Shown here piece after piece: positions 17,630 through 25,936 of a DNA stretch of 64,000 bases. Within the stretch, counting starts at the first letter, position 1, and each line of letters begins with the position of its first letter. Source of the DNA: Fuscovulum ytuae (GTDB lineage Bacteria > Pseudomonadota > Alphaproteobacteria > Rhodobacterales > Rhodobacteraceae). The notes beneath the pieces were generated by a model. The model was not told the origin of the DNA. It saw only the letters and a list, made by a program, of their open reading frames with translations, and made no database searches. The stretch spans positions 3,579,001 to 3,643,000 of the forward strand of contig NZ_CP124535.1 of NCBI RefSeq assembly GCF_029953595.1, written 5' to 3'. The translations under genes were made by a program, and so were the position numbers.

Positions 17630-19051
17630 GTGACCGACCCACAGATCGCCTTGGCCATGCTTGGCATTTTCATGCTTTGCGTCTTCCTTGGCTTCCCCAT
17701 TGCCTTCACCTTGATGGCCATCGGGATCGCCTTTGGATACTACGCCTATTTCGACGCAAGCCGTATGTGGCGCGCATTCGACCGACTTGGGGAGGATGCG
17801 AGCTGGTTCGAATCCACAAGGCTTTGGATAGAGGGGTTCTATAACAACAGGATCTTTGACCTCTTCATCAACCAGACCTACACGGTCATCTCGAATGAGG
17901 TTCTGACGGCGATTCCGCTGTTCCTGTTCATGGGCTATGTCGTCGAGCGCGCCAATATCGTGGACAAGTTGTTCGGGACGCTGGCCGTTGCAACGCGGAA
18001 TGTGCCGGGCTCGCTTGGTGTTGCGGCTCTGATCACCTGCGCGTTGTTTGCGACGGCGACGGGTATTGTGGGCGCGGTCGTGACGCTCATGGGTCTGCTG
18101 GCGTTGCCGCAGATGTTGAAGATGCGCTACAACCACAGCTTTGCGACCGGCATCATCTGCGCCGGCGGTACTCTGGGCATTCTGATCCCGCCGTCGATCA
18201 TGCTGATTGTTTATGCAGCTTCGTCTGGCGTCTCTATCGTGCGCCTTTACGCAGCGGCGCTGCTCCCCGGTCTGGTTCTGGTGTCGCTGTATCTTGTCTA
18301 TATCGTGACCCGCGCCATCCTCAACCCGAAGCTGGCACCGAAACCTACGCTGGAAGAGGTGCCGAAGGTCCCGCTTGGGCCTTTGCTGTGGATGCTGGCG
18401 ACCAGTTTCCTTCCGCTTGCCGTTCTGATCCTGTCGGTGCTTGGCTCCATCCTCTTTGGCCTTGCTACGCCGACCGAGGCGGCATCGATCGGGGCGATGG
18501 GTGGACTTCTGCTCGCCATCGCTTATCGCGCCATGACCTTCGACAGGTTGCGGGAAAGCGTCTACCTGACGGTGCGCACAACGGCGATGGTCTGCTGGCT
18601 CTTCGTAGGATCCTATACCTTCTCGGCCGTGTTCAGCTATCTGGGTGGCGAGCATGTGATCGCGGAATTCGTGAAGGGTCTGGACCTGACGCCGATCCAG
18701 TTCTTGATCATCGCACAGTTGATCATCTTCCTTTTGGGTTGGCCGCTGGAATGGTCGGAGATCATCATCATCTTCGTGCCGATCTTCTTGCCGCTCTTGC
18801 CGCTGTTCGGAATTGATCCGCTGTTCTTCGGGGTGCTGGTTGCGCTGAACCTGCAAACGAGCTTCCTCACCCCACCTATGGCGATGAGTGCCTACTACCT
18901 GAAGGGGGTTGCCCCACCGCATATCAAACTGACCGAAATCTTCTCGGGCGTTCTGCCCTATTGCGGGATGGTCTTGATTGCGATGGTCATCATGTATGTC
19001 TATCCGCAGATCGTCTTTAGCCTGCCGGACGCTTTCTATGGCGCCCAGTGA
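17630..19051 (+). CDS. dctM: TRAP transporter large permease subunit DctM
   Basis: A 473-residue polytopic inner-membrane transporter of the ion-transporter superfamily, with about 12 hydrophobic segments. It contains the family sequence ICAGGTLGILIPPSI near residue 180 and FLTPPMAMSAYYLKGVAP near 410. The start is a GTG; no better ATG lies near. The stop overlaps the amidase start by 14 bp, which couples translation of the two and suggests that the amidase works on the imported compound. Confidence 0.94.
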   Translation: MTDPQIALAMLGIFMLCVFLGFPIAFTLMAIGIAFGYYAYFDASRMWRAFDRLGEDASWFESTRLWIEGFYNNRIFDLFINQTYTVISNEVLTAIPLFLFMGYVVERANIVDKLFGTLAVATRNVPGSLGVAALITCALFATATGIVGAVVTLMGLLALPQMLKMRYNHSFATGIICAGGTLGILIPPSIMLIVYAASSGVSIVRLYAAALLPGLVLVSLYLVYIVTRAILNPKLAPKPTLEEVPKVPLGPLLWMLATSFLPLAVLILSVLGSILFGLATPTEAASIGAMGGLLLAIAYRAMTFDRLRESVYLTVRTTAMVCWLFVGSYTFSAVFSYLGGEHVIAEFVKGLDLTPIQFLIIAQLIIFLLGWPLEWSEIIIIFVPIFLPLLPLFGIDPLFFGVLVALNLQTSFLTPPMAMSAYYLKGVAPPHIKLTEIFSGVLPYCGMVLIAMVIMYVYPQIVFSLPDAFYGAQ

Positions 19052-20396
19052 GAAGGAAAAGGCCATCCTCGGCCTGACGGCGGTCGCCCTGCGCGACCGT
19101 CTTGCCGAAGGGTCGCTGCGAGCTGTCGACTTGGTGCGCGCCTGTCTGGCGCGCATCGAAGAGGCGGAACCGCAAGTCGGCGCTTGGGCATGGTTGGATG
19201 GCGACTATGCCCAAGCGCAGGCAGAGCGGTTGGATCAGTGGCGCCAATCGGGGCGTCCCTTGGGTCCTTTGCACGGCCTGCCGATCGGCCTGAAGGACAT
19301 TATCGACACGAAGGGAATACCAACCGAAAACGGCACGCCCATAGATGCGGGGCGAGTGCCGAAGGCTGATGCCTGGATCGTGAGCCGGCTGCGTGCGGCG
19401 GGGGCGATCATCCTCGGCAAGACGGTGACCACGGAATGCGCGTTCATGCAGCCCGGAAAGACCCGCAACCCGCATGACCCGGCGCATACACCGGGGGGGT
19501 CGTCGCAAGGTTCGGCGGCGGCGGTCGGGGCGGGCATGGTTCCTTTGGCGATCGGCACGCAGACCGGGGGATCGGTGATCCGCCCGGCATCCTTTTGCGG
19601 CATCGTTGGGATGAAGCCCAGTTTCGGACTGATCCCGCGAACGGGCATCCTGCCGCAATCGCCCTTCCTTGACACGGTGGGGGTGTTCGCGCGCAGCGTG
19701 GAAGATTGCGCTCTATTGGCAGAGGTTTTGGCGGGACACGATCCGGCGGACCCGTCCACAGAGCTGGCTCCAACGCCGCGTATGCTGGAGGTGGCGCGGT
19801 CGCGCCCGCCCGTGCAGCCAGCCTTTGCCTTTGTTAAACCACCCGGTTGGGATGACGCGGACGCGCAAATGAAGGCGGCGCTTGAAGAACTGGTCGCGCT
19901 TTTGGGCGACGTTTGCGCCGAAGTACCCCTGCCAGGGTTTGAGGAAATTGCGTCCCTGCGCCAGAAGATCAACTTTGCCGAGATGGCGAAATGCTATTAC
20001 CCGCTGGAGCGGCGGGGGCGCGATCTTATGTCGGATCGGCTGAAGGCAGCCATCGATGAGGGCAAGTCGGTGCTGGCGCGCGACTATATCGCCGCGCTGG
20101 ATTGGCGCGATGTGATGAACGGGGCGCTGAAGGCGGTATTTACCCGTTTTGACGTGATCCTGTGCCCTGCTGCTCCCGGCCCTGCGCCGAAAGGTTTGGA
20201 TGATACGGGAAGCGCAATCTTCAACGGGTTGTGGACATTGGCCGGGGTTCCGGCTGTGACGCTGCCCCTTTTCACGTCGGAAAGCGGCCTTCCGATCGGT
20301 GTGCAGCTTGTTGGCCCGCGCGGCGATGACGCGCGGCTGTTGCGCACGGCACGGTGGTTGGCTGATCATCTAGAAACCCTTGACCTGCAAAGGTGA
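19038..20396 (+). CDS. Amidase (amidase-signature family)
   Basis: A 452-residue amide hydrolase. The Ser-cisSer-Lys triad is visible: Lys86 in GLKDIIDTKG, Ser155 in TPGGSSQGSA and the nucleophile Ser179 in GTQTGGSVIRPA. The ATG at 19038 overlaps the end of dctM by 14 bp, so it is translated with the transporter. The family includes GatA-like, indoleacetamide, allophanate-type and other amidases, and the target cannot be fixed from sequence. Being cotranscribed with a TRAP importer it probably processes the imported amide or a derivative. A 51-codon membrane-protein gene follows after 4 bp. Confidence 0.92.
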   Translation: MAPSEKEKAILGLTAVALRDRLAEGSLRAVDLVRACLARIEEAEPQVGAWAWLDGDYAQAQAERLDQWRQSGRPLGPLHGLPIGLKDIIDTKGIPTENGTPIDAGRVPKADAWIVSRLRAAGAIILGKTVTTECAFMQPGKTRNPHDPAHTPGGSSQGSAAAVGAGMVPLAIGTQTGGSVIRPASFCGIVGMKPSFGLIPRTGILPQSPFLDTVGVFARSVEDCALLAEVLAGHDPADPSTELAPTPRMLEVARSRPPVQPAFAFVKPPGWDDADAQMKAALEELVALLGDVCAEVPLPGFEEIASLRQKINFAEMAKCYYPLERRGRDLMSDRLKAAIDEGKSVLARDYIAALDWRDVMNGALKAVFTRFDVILCPAAPGPAPKGLDDTGSAIFNGLWTLAGVPAVTLPLFTSESGLPIGVQLVGPRGDDARLLRTARWLADHLETLDLQR

Positions 20397-20400
20397 TGTC

Positions 20401-20556
20401 ATGAACAGGTTGATGGCCATCGCGGCCTTTATCGTCCTTGTCGCGTTCCTGTCGATCCTCTTGATCCATGTGCCGCGGCTTGACCTTGCGGCAGTGATCG
20501 GCGTGACCGTTCTGCTTGCCGGATGGGATGTGTATACGGGGTTTCGCCGCCGCTGA
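20401..20556 (+). CDS. Small hydrophobic protein, 51 residues, two membrane segments
   Basis: A short gene 4 bp after the amidase stop, in the same operon. The translation has two hydrophobic stretches, residues about 5-23 and 28-42, and ends GFRRR, which predicts an inner-membrane hairpin with a basic tail. The spacing and the immediate hairpin terminator downstream support a real last gene in the TRAP-amidase operon. The function is unknown; a small accessory subunit of the transporter is one possibility. Confidence 0.6.
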   Translation: MNRLMAIAAFIVLVAFLSILLIHVPRLDLAAVIGVTVLLAGWDVYTGFRRR

Positions 20557-20641
20557 TCCGCCGTTCGGCGATTGGAGTTTCGGGTGACTCGGTGCAATCT
20601 TGCGCGAAGCCCGACGGCGGTAGGAATGCTTTGGATGCGGT

Positions 20642-20668
20642 GAGGGCGGCCTTTTTGGGGCCGCCCTC
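20642..20668. terminator. Bidirectional terminator hairpin between convergent genes
   Basis: A perfect 10-bp stem (GAGGGCGGCC with GGCCGCCCTC) with a 7-nt loop sits between the TRAP-amidase operon and the convergent GMC oxidoreductase gene. It lies 22 bp from the latter's stop, which suits a shared terminator for both directions. Confidence 0.8.
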
Positions 20669-20689
20669 AATCATTCTTGTAGGTTATGG

Positions 20690-22258
20690 TCAGATGTTCC
20701 CGGCACTCATTTCGCGGGCGATGTGATCGGCCTGACGGATGGCAAGCGCGACGATCGTCAGCGTGGGGTTCTCTGCCGCACCTGTCGTGAATTGCGAACC
20801 GTCCGAGACAAAGAGGTTCGGGATGTCGTGGGTCTGGCCCCATTTGTTCACGACGCCATCCTCGGGCTTTTCCGACATGCGGTTGGTGCCGAGGTTGTGG
20901 GTCGAGGGATAGGGCGGCGTCGGGAAGGCGCGGGTGGCACCGACCGCCTCATAGATCGCCACGCCTTGCTTGTAGGCATGGTTGCGCATGGCGATGTCAT
21001 TGGGGTGATCATCGAAATGCACGTTGGCGACCTTGAGCCCATACTGGTCCGTCGCGTCGGACAGGGTGACGCGGTTTGTGGCCTGCGGCATGTCCTCGCC
21101 CACAATCCACATGCCGGCCATGTTCTCGTAATGGTCGAGGGCGGTGGTGAAGCCTCGCCCCCATGCGCCGGGGTTGAGGAAGGCCGCCATGAAGGGCAGG
21201 CCAAGCGAGAGGGTTTCAAGCTCATACCCGCCGACAAAGCCGCGTGACGGATCGTGGCGTGCCTCGTCCTGAACGATGCCTGCCATGGTGGTTCCGCGCC
21301 ACATGCGCACCGGCTTGTCAAAGACGGCATAGACCGACCCGGTCGTGTGGCGCATGTAGTTGCGGCCCACTTGATCGGATGAGTTGGCAAGACCGTTGGG
21401 GAACATCGAAGAGGCCGAGTTCAAAAGAAGACGAGGCGATTCAAAGCTGTTGCCCGCGACGGCAACGATGCGCGCCGCTTGGAATTGCAGATTGCCGTCC
21501 TTGTCGAAATATTCGACCCCGGTCACCTTGCCCGCATCATTGTGGAGGATGCGCGCCACATGGGCGCGTTCGCGGACTTCCAGATTGCCTGTCGCCTCTC
21601 CCGCAGGGATGTCGGTGTAGGCGGCGGACCACTTGGCACCCCATTTGCAGCCTTGGAAGCAGAACCCTGTCTGTTGGCAGGCCATGCGGCCGTCATAATC
21701 GGACGAGTTGATGGCCATGCGCCCAGTATGGACTTCCTTGTAGCCCAGTGCCTTGGCCCCCTTTTCGAAGACCTTGTAATTGTTGTTGCCCGGCAGTCCG
21801 GCGCGGTCGCCCGTACGGGTCACGCCCAGTTTGGTTTCTGCCTTTTCGTACCAGGGCGCCATTTCTGCGGCATCGATGGGCCAGTCGAGGAGGCTTGCCC
21901 CTTCGACCGCGCCATAGGTAGAAAGCGCTTTCCATTCATGATCTTGGAAGCGGATCGAAGCCCCGGCCCAGTGGGTTGTGGTGCCGCCGACGGCCTTGAC
22001 GATCCAAGCAGGGAGTCCGCCGAAGTCCTTGGCCACGCGCCACGAGCCGCTGGTGGTTCGGGCATCAAGCCAAGCGAGTTGGGTGAAGCTTTCCCATTCG
22101 TCATTGATGTAATCTTCGGGGAGGTAGCGCCCCCCCGCTTCCAGCGCCACGACCTTGACGCCCTTCTGCGCCAGTTCGTTGGCCAGAACACCGCCGCCAG
22201 CGCCGGTGCCGATGATGACGACAACGGAGTCGTCGTTCAGGTCGAATTTCGCAACCAT
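20690..22258 (-). CDS. GMC-family FAD oxidoreductase (gluconate/alcohol dehydrogenase-like large subunit)
   Basis: A 522-residue flavoprotein dehydrogenase. The FAD-binding motif is VVIIGTGAGGGVLANELA with an acidic end LEAGG, and the C-terminal GMC region reads VSDGSQFTTGAAENPTLT with the likely active-site His in PSTHNLGTNRM. It has no signal peptide. It would be carried out by its Tat-exported partner, whose gene lies 13 bp upstream in the same direction, as in membrane-bound gluconate or sorbitol dehydrogenases. The third, cytochrome c subunit of such complexes is not encoded nearby, so the electron acceptor is open. Confidence 0.92.
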   Translation of the reverse strand: MVAKFDLNDDSVVVIIGTGAGGGVLANELAQKGVKVVALEAGGRYLPEDYINDEWESFTQLAWLDARTTSGSWRVAKDFGGLPAWIVKAVGGTTTHWAGASIRFQDHEWKALSTYGAVEGASLLDWPIDAAEMAPWYEKAETKLGVTRTGDRAGLPGNNNYKVFEKGAKALGYKEVHTGRMAINSSDYDGRMACQQTGFCFQGCKWGAKWSAAYTDIPAGEATGNLEVRERAHVARILHNDAGKVTGVEYFDKDGNLQFQAARIVAVAGNSFESPRLLLNSASSMFPNGLANSSDQVGRNYMRHTTGSVYAVFDKPVRMWRGTTMAGIVQDEARHDPSRGFVGGYELETLSLGLPFMAAFLNPGAWGRGFTTALDHYENMAGMWIVGEDMPQATNRVTLSDATDQYGLKVANVHFDDHPNDIAMRNHAYKQGVAIYEAVGATRAFPTPPYPSTHNLGTNRMSEKPEDGVVNKWGQTHDIPNLFVSDGSQFTTGAAENPTLTIVALAIRQADHIAREMSAGNI

Positions 22259-22271
22259 GGGTCCGCCCTCC

Positions 22272-22796
22272 TTACAGCCAGTTGATGTCGTCGAAGCCGC
22301 GCTCGATGTAGCCGCCGAGCGAGAAGCTTTCGCCCTCGTAGCCGAAGATCGGCCAGAGCTCCTTCTGGTTGTAAAGGCCGGTCACGAGGCCCGCGCGGAC
22401 CGTCTGGAAGAAGGCCCCACCTTCGATGGACTTAAGGACGGCGACCCGGTCTTCCTCCCAACCGATCGACAGGTAATCGGCGTGACCCGCAGCCTGCGCA
22501 GCAGCGTTCAGTTCGCCAATACCCGCCTCAACCTTTTCGGCCATCTCGGCGCTGTCATAGCCCTTTACGGCGACGGCATAGAACTGATCGGCGACCTGAT
22601 CGTGGGGATAGATGTCGCGTGCCATCTGGATCAGCGTCGCCATCGACTCGGGCTTGATTGCCGTGGTTTCCATCGCCCAAGCGGCATTGCCGGATGCAAC
22701 GAACCCTGCGCCGACGACAAGGCTGGCCCCGGCCGCGACCGAGCGCGACAGAAGCTGGCGGCGCGTTAGGCCCCGGCTTTTGAGTGGTTTTGTCAT
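22272..22796 (-). CDS. Gluconate 2-dehydrogenase subunit 3-family protein, Tat signal
   Basis: A 174-residue small subunit. The ATG at 22796 follows a strong GGAGGA ribosome site; a longer frame from 22814 adds six residues without support. The N-terminus holds a twin-arginine signal (GLTRRQLLSRSVAAG) and a hydrophobic stretch ending near AAWA. It should escort the FAD subunit encoded 13 bp downstream through the Tat pathway. Typical family members are 170-240 residues, so it is full length. Confidence 0.88.
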   Translation of the reverse strand: MTKPLKSRGLTRRQLLSRSVAAGASLVVGAGFVASGNAAWAMETTAIKPESMATLIQMARDIYPHDQVADQFYAVAVKGYDSAEMAEKVEAGIGELNAAAQAAGHADYLSIGWEEDRVAVLKSIEGGAFFQTVRAGLVTGLYNQKELWPIFGYEGESFSLGGYIERGFDDINWL

Positions 22797-22866
22797 TGTC
22801 TCCTCCCTGAGCATGACGTTTGGTGTGCGGGCGAGGGCGGCTCCTCCTGCCGCCTGCGTCCGGGTT

Positions 22867-23262
22867 TCAGAGATAGCGACCGGCCCGCTGGAGCACCTCG
22901 ATCTGGTATCCGTCGGGGTCGGCGATGAAAAAGAAGCGGGCGATCACCGTGCCGCCGGGGGCAAAATCCACCAGCTTACGCGGAGCGAGACCCGCCTCCG
23001 TGAGGCGGGCATGTTCGGCATCGACATCAGCGACCGAGAAGGCGAGGTGGCCGTAGCCATCGCCAAGATTGTACGGTTCGGATCTGCCCTTATTGACGGT
23101 GAGTTCCAGTTCGAAGCCGGTCTCAGCGTTCGAAAGGTAGATCAGGGTGAAACTGTCGAAATCAAGCCGGTCTGCAACCTTGAGCCCGAAGGCAAGGTCA
23201 TAGAACGCCACCGAGCGTGCTTCGTCGAGCACGCGGATCATGCTGTGTATGGCCTTCGCCAC
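22867..23262 (-). CDS. gloA: Glyoxalase I-like VOC protein (lactoylglutathione lyase)
   Basis: A 131-residue vicinal-oxygen-chelate enzyme that would isomerise the methylglyoxal-glutathione hemithioacetal. Metal ligands line up with GloA: His6, Glu53 in ELELTVNKG, His72 in YGHLAFSV and Glu122 in DPDGYQIEVLQRAGR. The length matches the short, nickel-type bacterial enzymes. It lies 70 bp from the dehydrogenase subunit gene in the same direction, so detoxification of reactive carbonyls beside carbohydrate oxidation is plausible. Confidence 0.88.
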   Translation of the reverse strand: MAKAIHSMIRVLDEARSVAFYDLAFGLKVADRLDFDSFTLIYLSNAETGFELELTVNKGRSEPYNLGDGYGHLAFSVADVDAEHARLTEAGLAPRKLVDFAPGGTVIARFFFIADPDGYQIEVLQRAGRYL

Positions 23263-23359
23263 CGTGTTTCCTCCCTCAGGTCTGTCAGGACTGTCTTGAG
23301 GGGAAGTGTGGAATCGTTCCGGCGGTGGCGGGTAGTAGGTCTATACTACGCGGGTCTTT

Positions 23360-23656
23360 TTACTCTGCTGCGAGGGCATGGGCGCTGCGAGCTGCGGCGC
23401 GGGCGTCCATGTGGATGAGGCAAGCACAGCGCAGGAGCGATGTGAAATTCTCTGGCTCGCCCCGCTGCTCCAGGACCTCCGAATGGAGTTTCGACACGAA
23501 GGCAGGGGTTGTTGTCCCCTCGTTCGCGGCGATCTCATCCACGATTTCCCAGAAGGCGCGTTCCAGCCGGATGCTGGTGCTTTGCCCGTTTAGCCGCAGG
23601 CGTCGGGTTACGCTTTCATACCGTGCGGGGTCCTGCCCCGCGAAGACCTGACACAT
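23360..23656 (-). CDS. Ribbon-helix-helix domain protein
   Basis: A 98-residue protein with an RHH_4-type fold. The ATG at 23656 has GGGAGGAAC upstream. The core STSIRLERAFWEIVDEIAA (about 29-47) is the strand-helix part of the ribbon-helix-helix, followed by a second helix with FVSKLHSEV. Such proteins are frequent in alphaproteobacteria as single genes and probably bind DNA as dimers. No target site is visible. The 97-bp space before the glyoxalase gene carries a small hairpin, GTAGTA with TACTAC. Confidence 0.8.
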   Translation of the reverse strand: MCQVFAGQDPARYESVTRRLRLNGQSTSIRLERAFWEIVDEIAANEGTTTPAFVSKLHSEVLEQRGEPENFTSLLRCACLIHMDARAAARSAHALAAE

Positions 23657-24074
23657 GGTTGTTCCTCCCTTTGTTGTCCCTCCGGCGATGGAAGATGGAT
23701 AAGTAAAGCGGGAGTGGGGCTGACAAGGCAAGGCGGAGTTGATTAGCACTTAAGTCGTAGGCGGTGTGCTGCGTCCGTCTGCGATATGGCGAGGCCCCCC
23801 AATTGCGCGACGGAGAAGCGCCGGGCCATTGGTGCGCGAGTGCGCCTGAGCGAGTTTCTGGCCAGCGTTCAAGAGTGGCAATTTATCCTGCAAGAGGGGT
23901 GGGCCTGAAAGGCGTTAGTAGCCGTTGTGACCATGGCGCGTTGGATTGACCGCGCGCTTTGGCGCGTCTAATTTGCGATAGGTGTTTGGCGGGTATCTGT
24001 ATGAAAACGGTGCGTTCTTCGAGGCATGAGGGTTGGCAGGCGGCGCAACGCGGCTTAACCTGCGGATATCGCCT
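23657..24074. other. Intergenic region with the promoter of the sugar operon
   Basis: The 418 bp between the ribbon-helix-helix gene and the glycosyltransferase gene hold no convincing gene. The only clear signal is the sigma-70-type promoter at 23946-23974. Short frames starting with TTG here have no ribosome sites. Confidence 0.6.
23946..23974 (+). promoter_or_regulatory. Sigma-70-type promoter, TTGACC - 17 bp - TAATTT
   Basis: A near-consensus -35 (TTGACC, 23946-23951) and -10 (TAATTT, 23969-23974) are separated by 17 bp. The spacer contains the inverted repeat GCGCG/CGCGC, which could be a repressor site. Transcription would start about 90 bp before the glycosyltransferase ATG at 24075. 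Confidence 0.6.
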
Positions 24075-25154
24075 ATGACGGGAAAAAAGTCCCCCCCGGG
24101 CCCCGAAGGCGTTCTTCTCGTCGCGATCATGAAGAACGAGGCGCCTTATATCCTGGAATGGGTGTCGCATTATCTTGCCCTTGGCGTCGAAGATTTCCTT
24201 ATCTTTTCCGCCGATTGCAATGACGGCACGGACCTGATGCTGGAACGGTTGGATCGTCTGGGGTATCTGCGCCATTCGCCCAATCCAAAGCGGATCTTGC
24301 ACCAGATCCCGTCATGGCAGGTGGGTGCGCTGCGTTACGCAAGCACCTTCAACCGCTTTCAGGATGCAAAATGGGTGCTGACGGTCGATGCTGACGAATT
24401 CGTCGATGTCACCCCCGGCAAACATCGTCTGGCAGATCTGTTCGACGCCGCCGAACCCTTTGATCTGATGAGCTTTACGGTGCTTGGCCACAACTGCAAC
24501 AATGTGCGGGGCATCGGCGATGGGAAGGTTCAGGGCGTTTTCACCCGGCCGATGACAGAATTTTCCGATTACAGCGATCCGGCAAAGAATACGCTCGCCT
24601 CGGTCAAGACGATCATGCGCAATCCGCAACCGGACGCAGCTTTCCGCAACCACCGCCCCCGGTTCAATGATTTTTCCTCTACCGGCCAAAGATGGGTGAA
24701 TGGCAGCGGGCGGGTTCTGCCGCCCGAATTCACCAATAACAAGGTGAATTCAATCCAAGCCACGGACAGCATGGCGATGGCGCGGGTGAACCACTATTCA
24801 TTGCGGTCGATGGACAGTTTTCTGGTGAAGGTGAACCGCGGCGATCCTTTGCGCGGAAATGGTGCTTCGCTGGATAAGAAGACCATCTCTGTCGCGATGG
24901 ATTATTGGCTGGGACGGAATGTCGGGCTGGATAATACGCCGATCCATCATCATGTTCCCGACGGTTATTCCGAGATCCTAGGCGATCTGTCCAAGGACCC
25001 AATCCTGTCGGAACTGCATGAACGCGCGCTGGATATCCATGCTCGGACCGTGCGGCAGGTTCTAGACAGCGAAGGCGGTCAGCGTCTGGCCGAGGCGATG
25101 GGGTATTTCAATGCGTCCGGCACGGCGTCTGGACCGATCAAGGGTGTGGCATAG
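24075..25154 (+). CDS. Glycosyltransferase, family 2-like (Glyco_tranf_2_4 type)
   Basis: A 359-residue predicted sugar transferase acting on the cytoplasmic side of envelope polysaccharide assembly. The N-terminal region LLVAIMKNEAPYILEWVSHY and LIFSADCNDGTD match the KNEA...DGT pattern of this GT-A subfamily, and VDADEFVDV supplies the metal-binding DxD. The ATG at 24075 is preferred to an upstream TTG. Its stop overlaps the next gene's GTG by one base, placing it first in the sugar-nucleotide operon. Confidence 0.88.
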   Translation: MTGKKSPPGPEGVLLVAIMKNEAPYILEWVSHYLALGVEDFLIFSADCNDGTDLMLERLDRLGYLRHSPNPKRILHQIPSWQVGALRYASTFNRFQDAKWVLTVDADEFVDVTPGKHRLADLFDAAEPFDLMSFTVLGHNCNNVRGIGDGKVQGVFTRPMTEFSDYSDPAKNTLASVKTIMRNPQPDAAFRNHRPRFNDFSSTGQRWVNGSGRVLPPEFTNNKVNSIQATDSMAMARVNHYSLRSMDSFLVKVNRGDPLRGNGASLDKKTISVAMDYWLGRNVGLDNTPIHHHVPDGYSEILGDLSKDPILSELHERALDIHARTVRQVLDSEGGQRLAEAMGYFNASGTASGPIKGVA

Positions 25155-25936
25155 TGAAGGTGGTTATTCTATGCGGCGGCTACGGCACCCGCATCCGTGG
25201 TGTTTCGGACGACGTGCCCAAACCGATGGTGGAAATCGGCGGCAAGCCGATCCTGTGGCATATCATGAAATATTACGCCACGTTCGGGCATACGGATTTC
25301 ATCTTATGCACCGGTTATAAGGGTTACGTGATCAAGGATTACTTCCTGAATTATGATAACCAATTCAGCAACATGTCCCTCACCTTAGGCGGCGGGCAAA
25401 GCCCCAAACTCGATTTCCTGCATGATGAGGCAGGGTGGAATGTCCGCATCGTCGATACTGGCTTTGATACCATGACTGGGGGGCGCATCGCGCGCATCCG
25501 GCCCTTCGTCGAAGGGGAAGAGGCCTTTTTTCTGACTTACGGCGATGGGCTAAGCGATGTGAACCTTGATGACTTGCAGGCCTATCATGCCGCGCATGGC
25601 CGCGCCCTTACTGTGACAGGCGTGCGTCCTCCTGGCCGCTTTGGCGAGATTGTGGCGTCCGATACCGGGCGGGTCGAAGGTTTCAACGAAAAGCCACAGA
25701 CCAGCGGGGGGCGCATTTCGGGCGGGTTCTTTGTCGCCTCGCAAGCGATGTTCGATTATTTGTCGGGCGATGATGCGGAGGTGTTCGAGGAAAAGCCGAT
25801 CAACAGCCTTGTGGCTGATGGCGAGGTGCAGATGTTCGCGCATGACGGCTTTTGGCAGTGCATGGATACCTATCGGGATTGGAAACTGATGCAGTCGCTG
25901 ATTGAAACGGGCCGTGCGCAGTGGAAGCGATGGTAA
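25154..25936 (+). CDS. rfbF: Glucose-1-phosphate cytidylyltransferase
   Basis: A 260-residue nucleotidyltransferase making CDP-glucose from CTP and glucose-1-phosphate. The N-terminal motif LCGGYGTRIRGVSDDVPKPM holds the glycine-rich loop and the catalytic Lys. The length is as in RfbF/DdhA proteins. The GTG start overlaps the previous TAG. Together with the next gene it opens the CDP-6-deoxyhexose pathway. Confidence 0.95.
   Translation: MKVVILCGGYGTRIRGVSDDVPKPMVEIGGKPILWHIMKYYATFGHTDFILCTGYKGYVIKDYFLNYDNQFSNMSLTLGGGQSPKLDFLHDEAGWNVRIVDTGFDTMTGGRIARIRPFVEGEEAFFLTYGDGLSDVNLDDLQAYHAAHGRALTVTGVRPPGRFGEIVASDTGRVEGFNEKPQTSGGRISGGFFVASQAMFDYLSGDDAEVFEEKPINSLVADGEVQMFAHDGFWQCMDTYRDWKLMQSLIETGRAQWKRW

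Noticed and set aside
17546-19156. A 536-codon open frame antisense to dctM
   Set aside because: It consists of charged, repetitive residues with no domain, and covers a well-supported transporter gene.
23335-23352. Hairpin GTAGTA...TACTAC followed by T-rich sequence, as a terminator
   Set aside because: The T-run is on the wrong side for the two minus-strand genes around it, and no + strand gene ends there.
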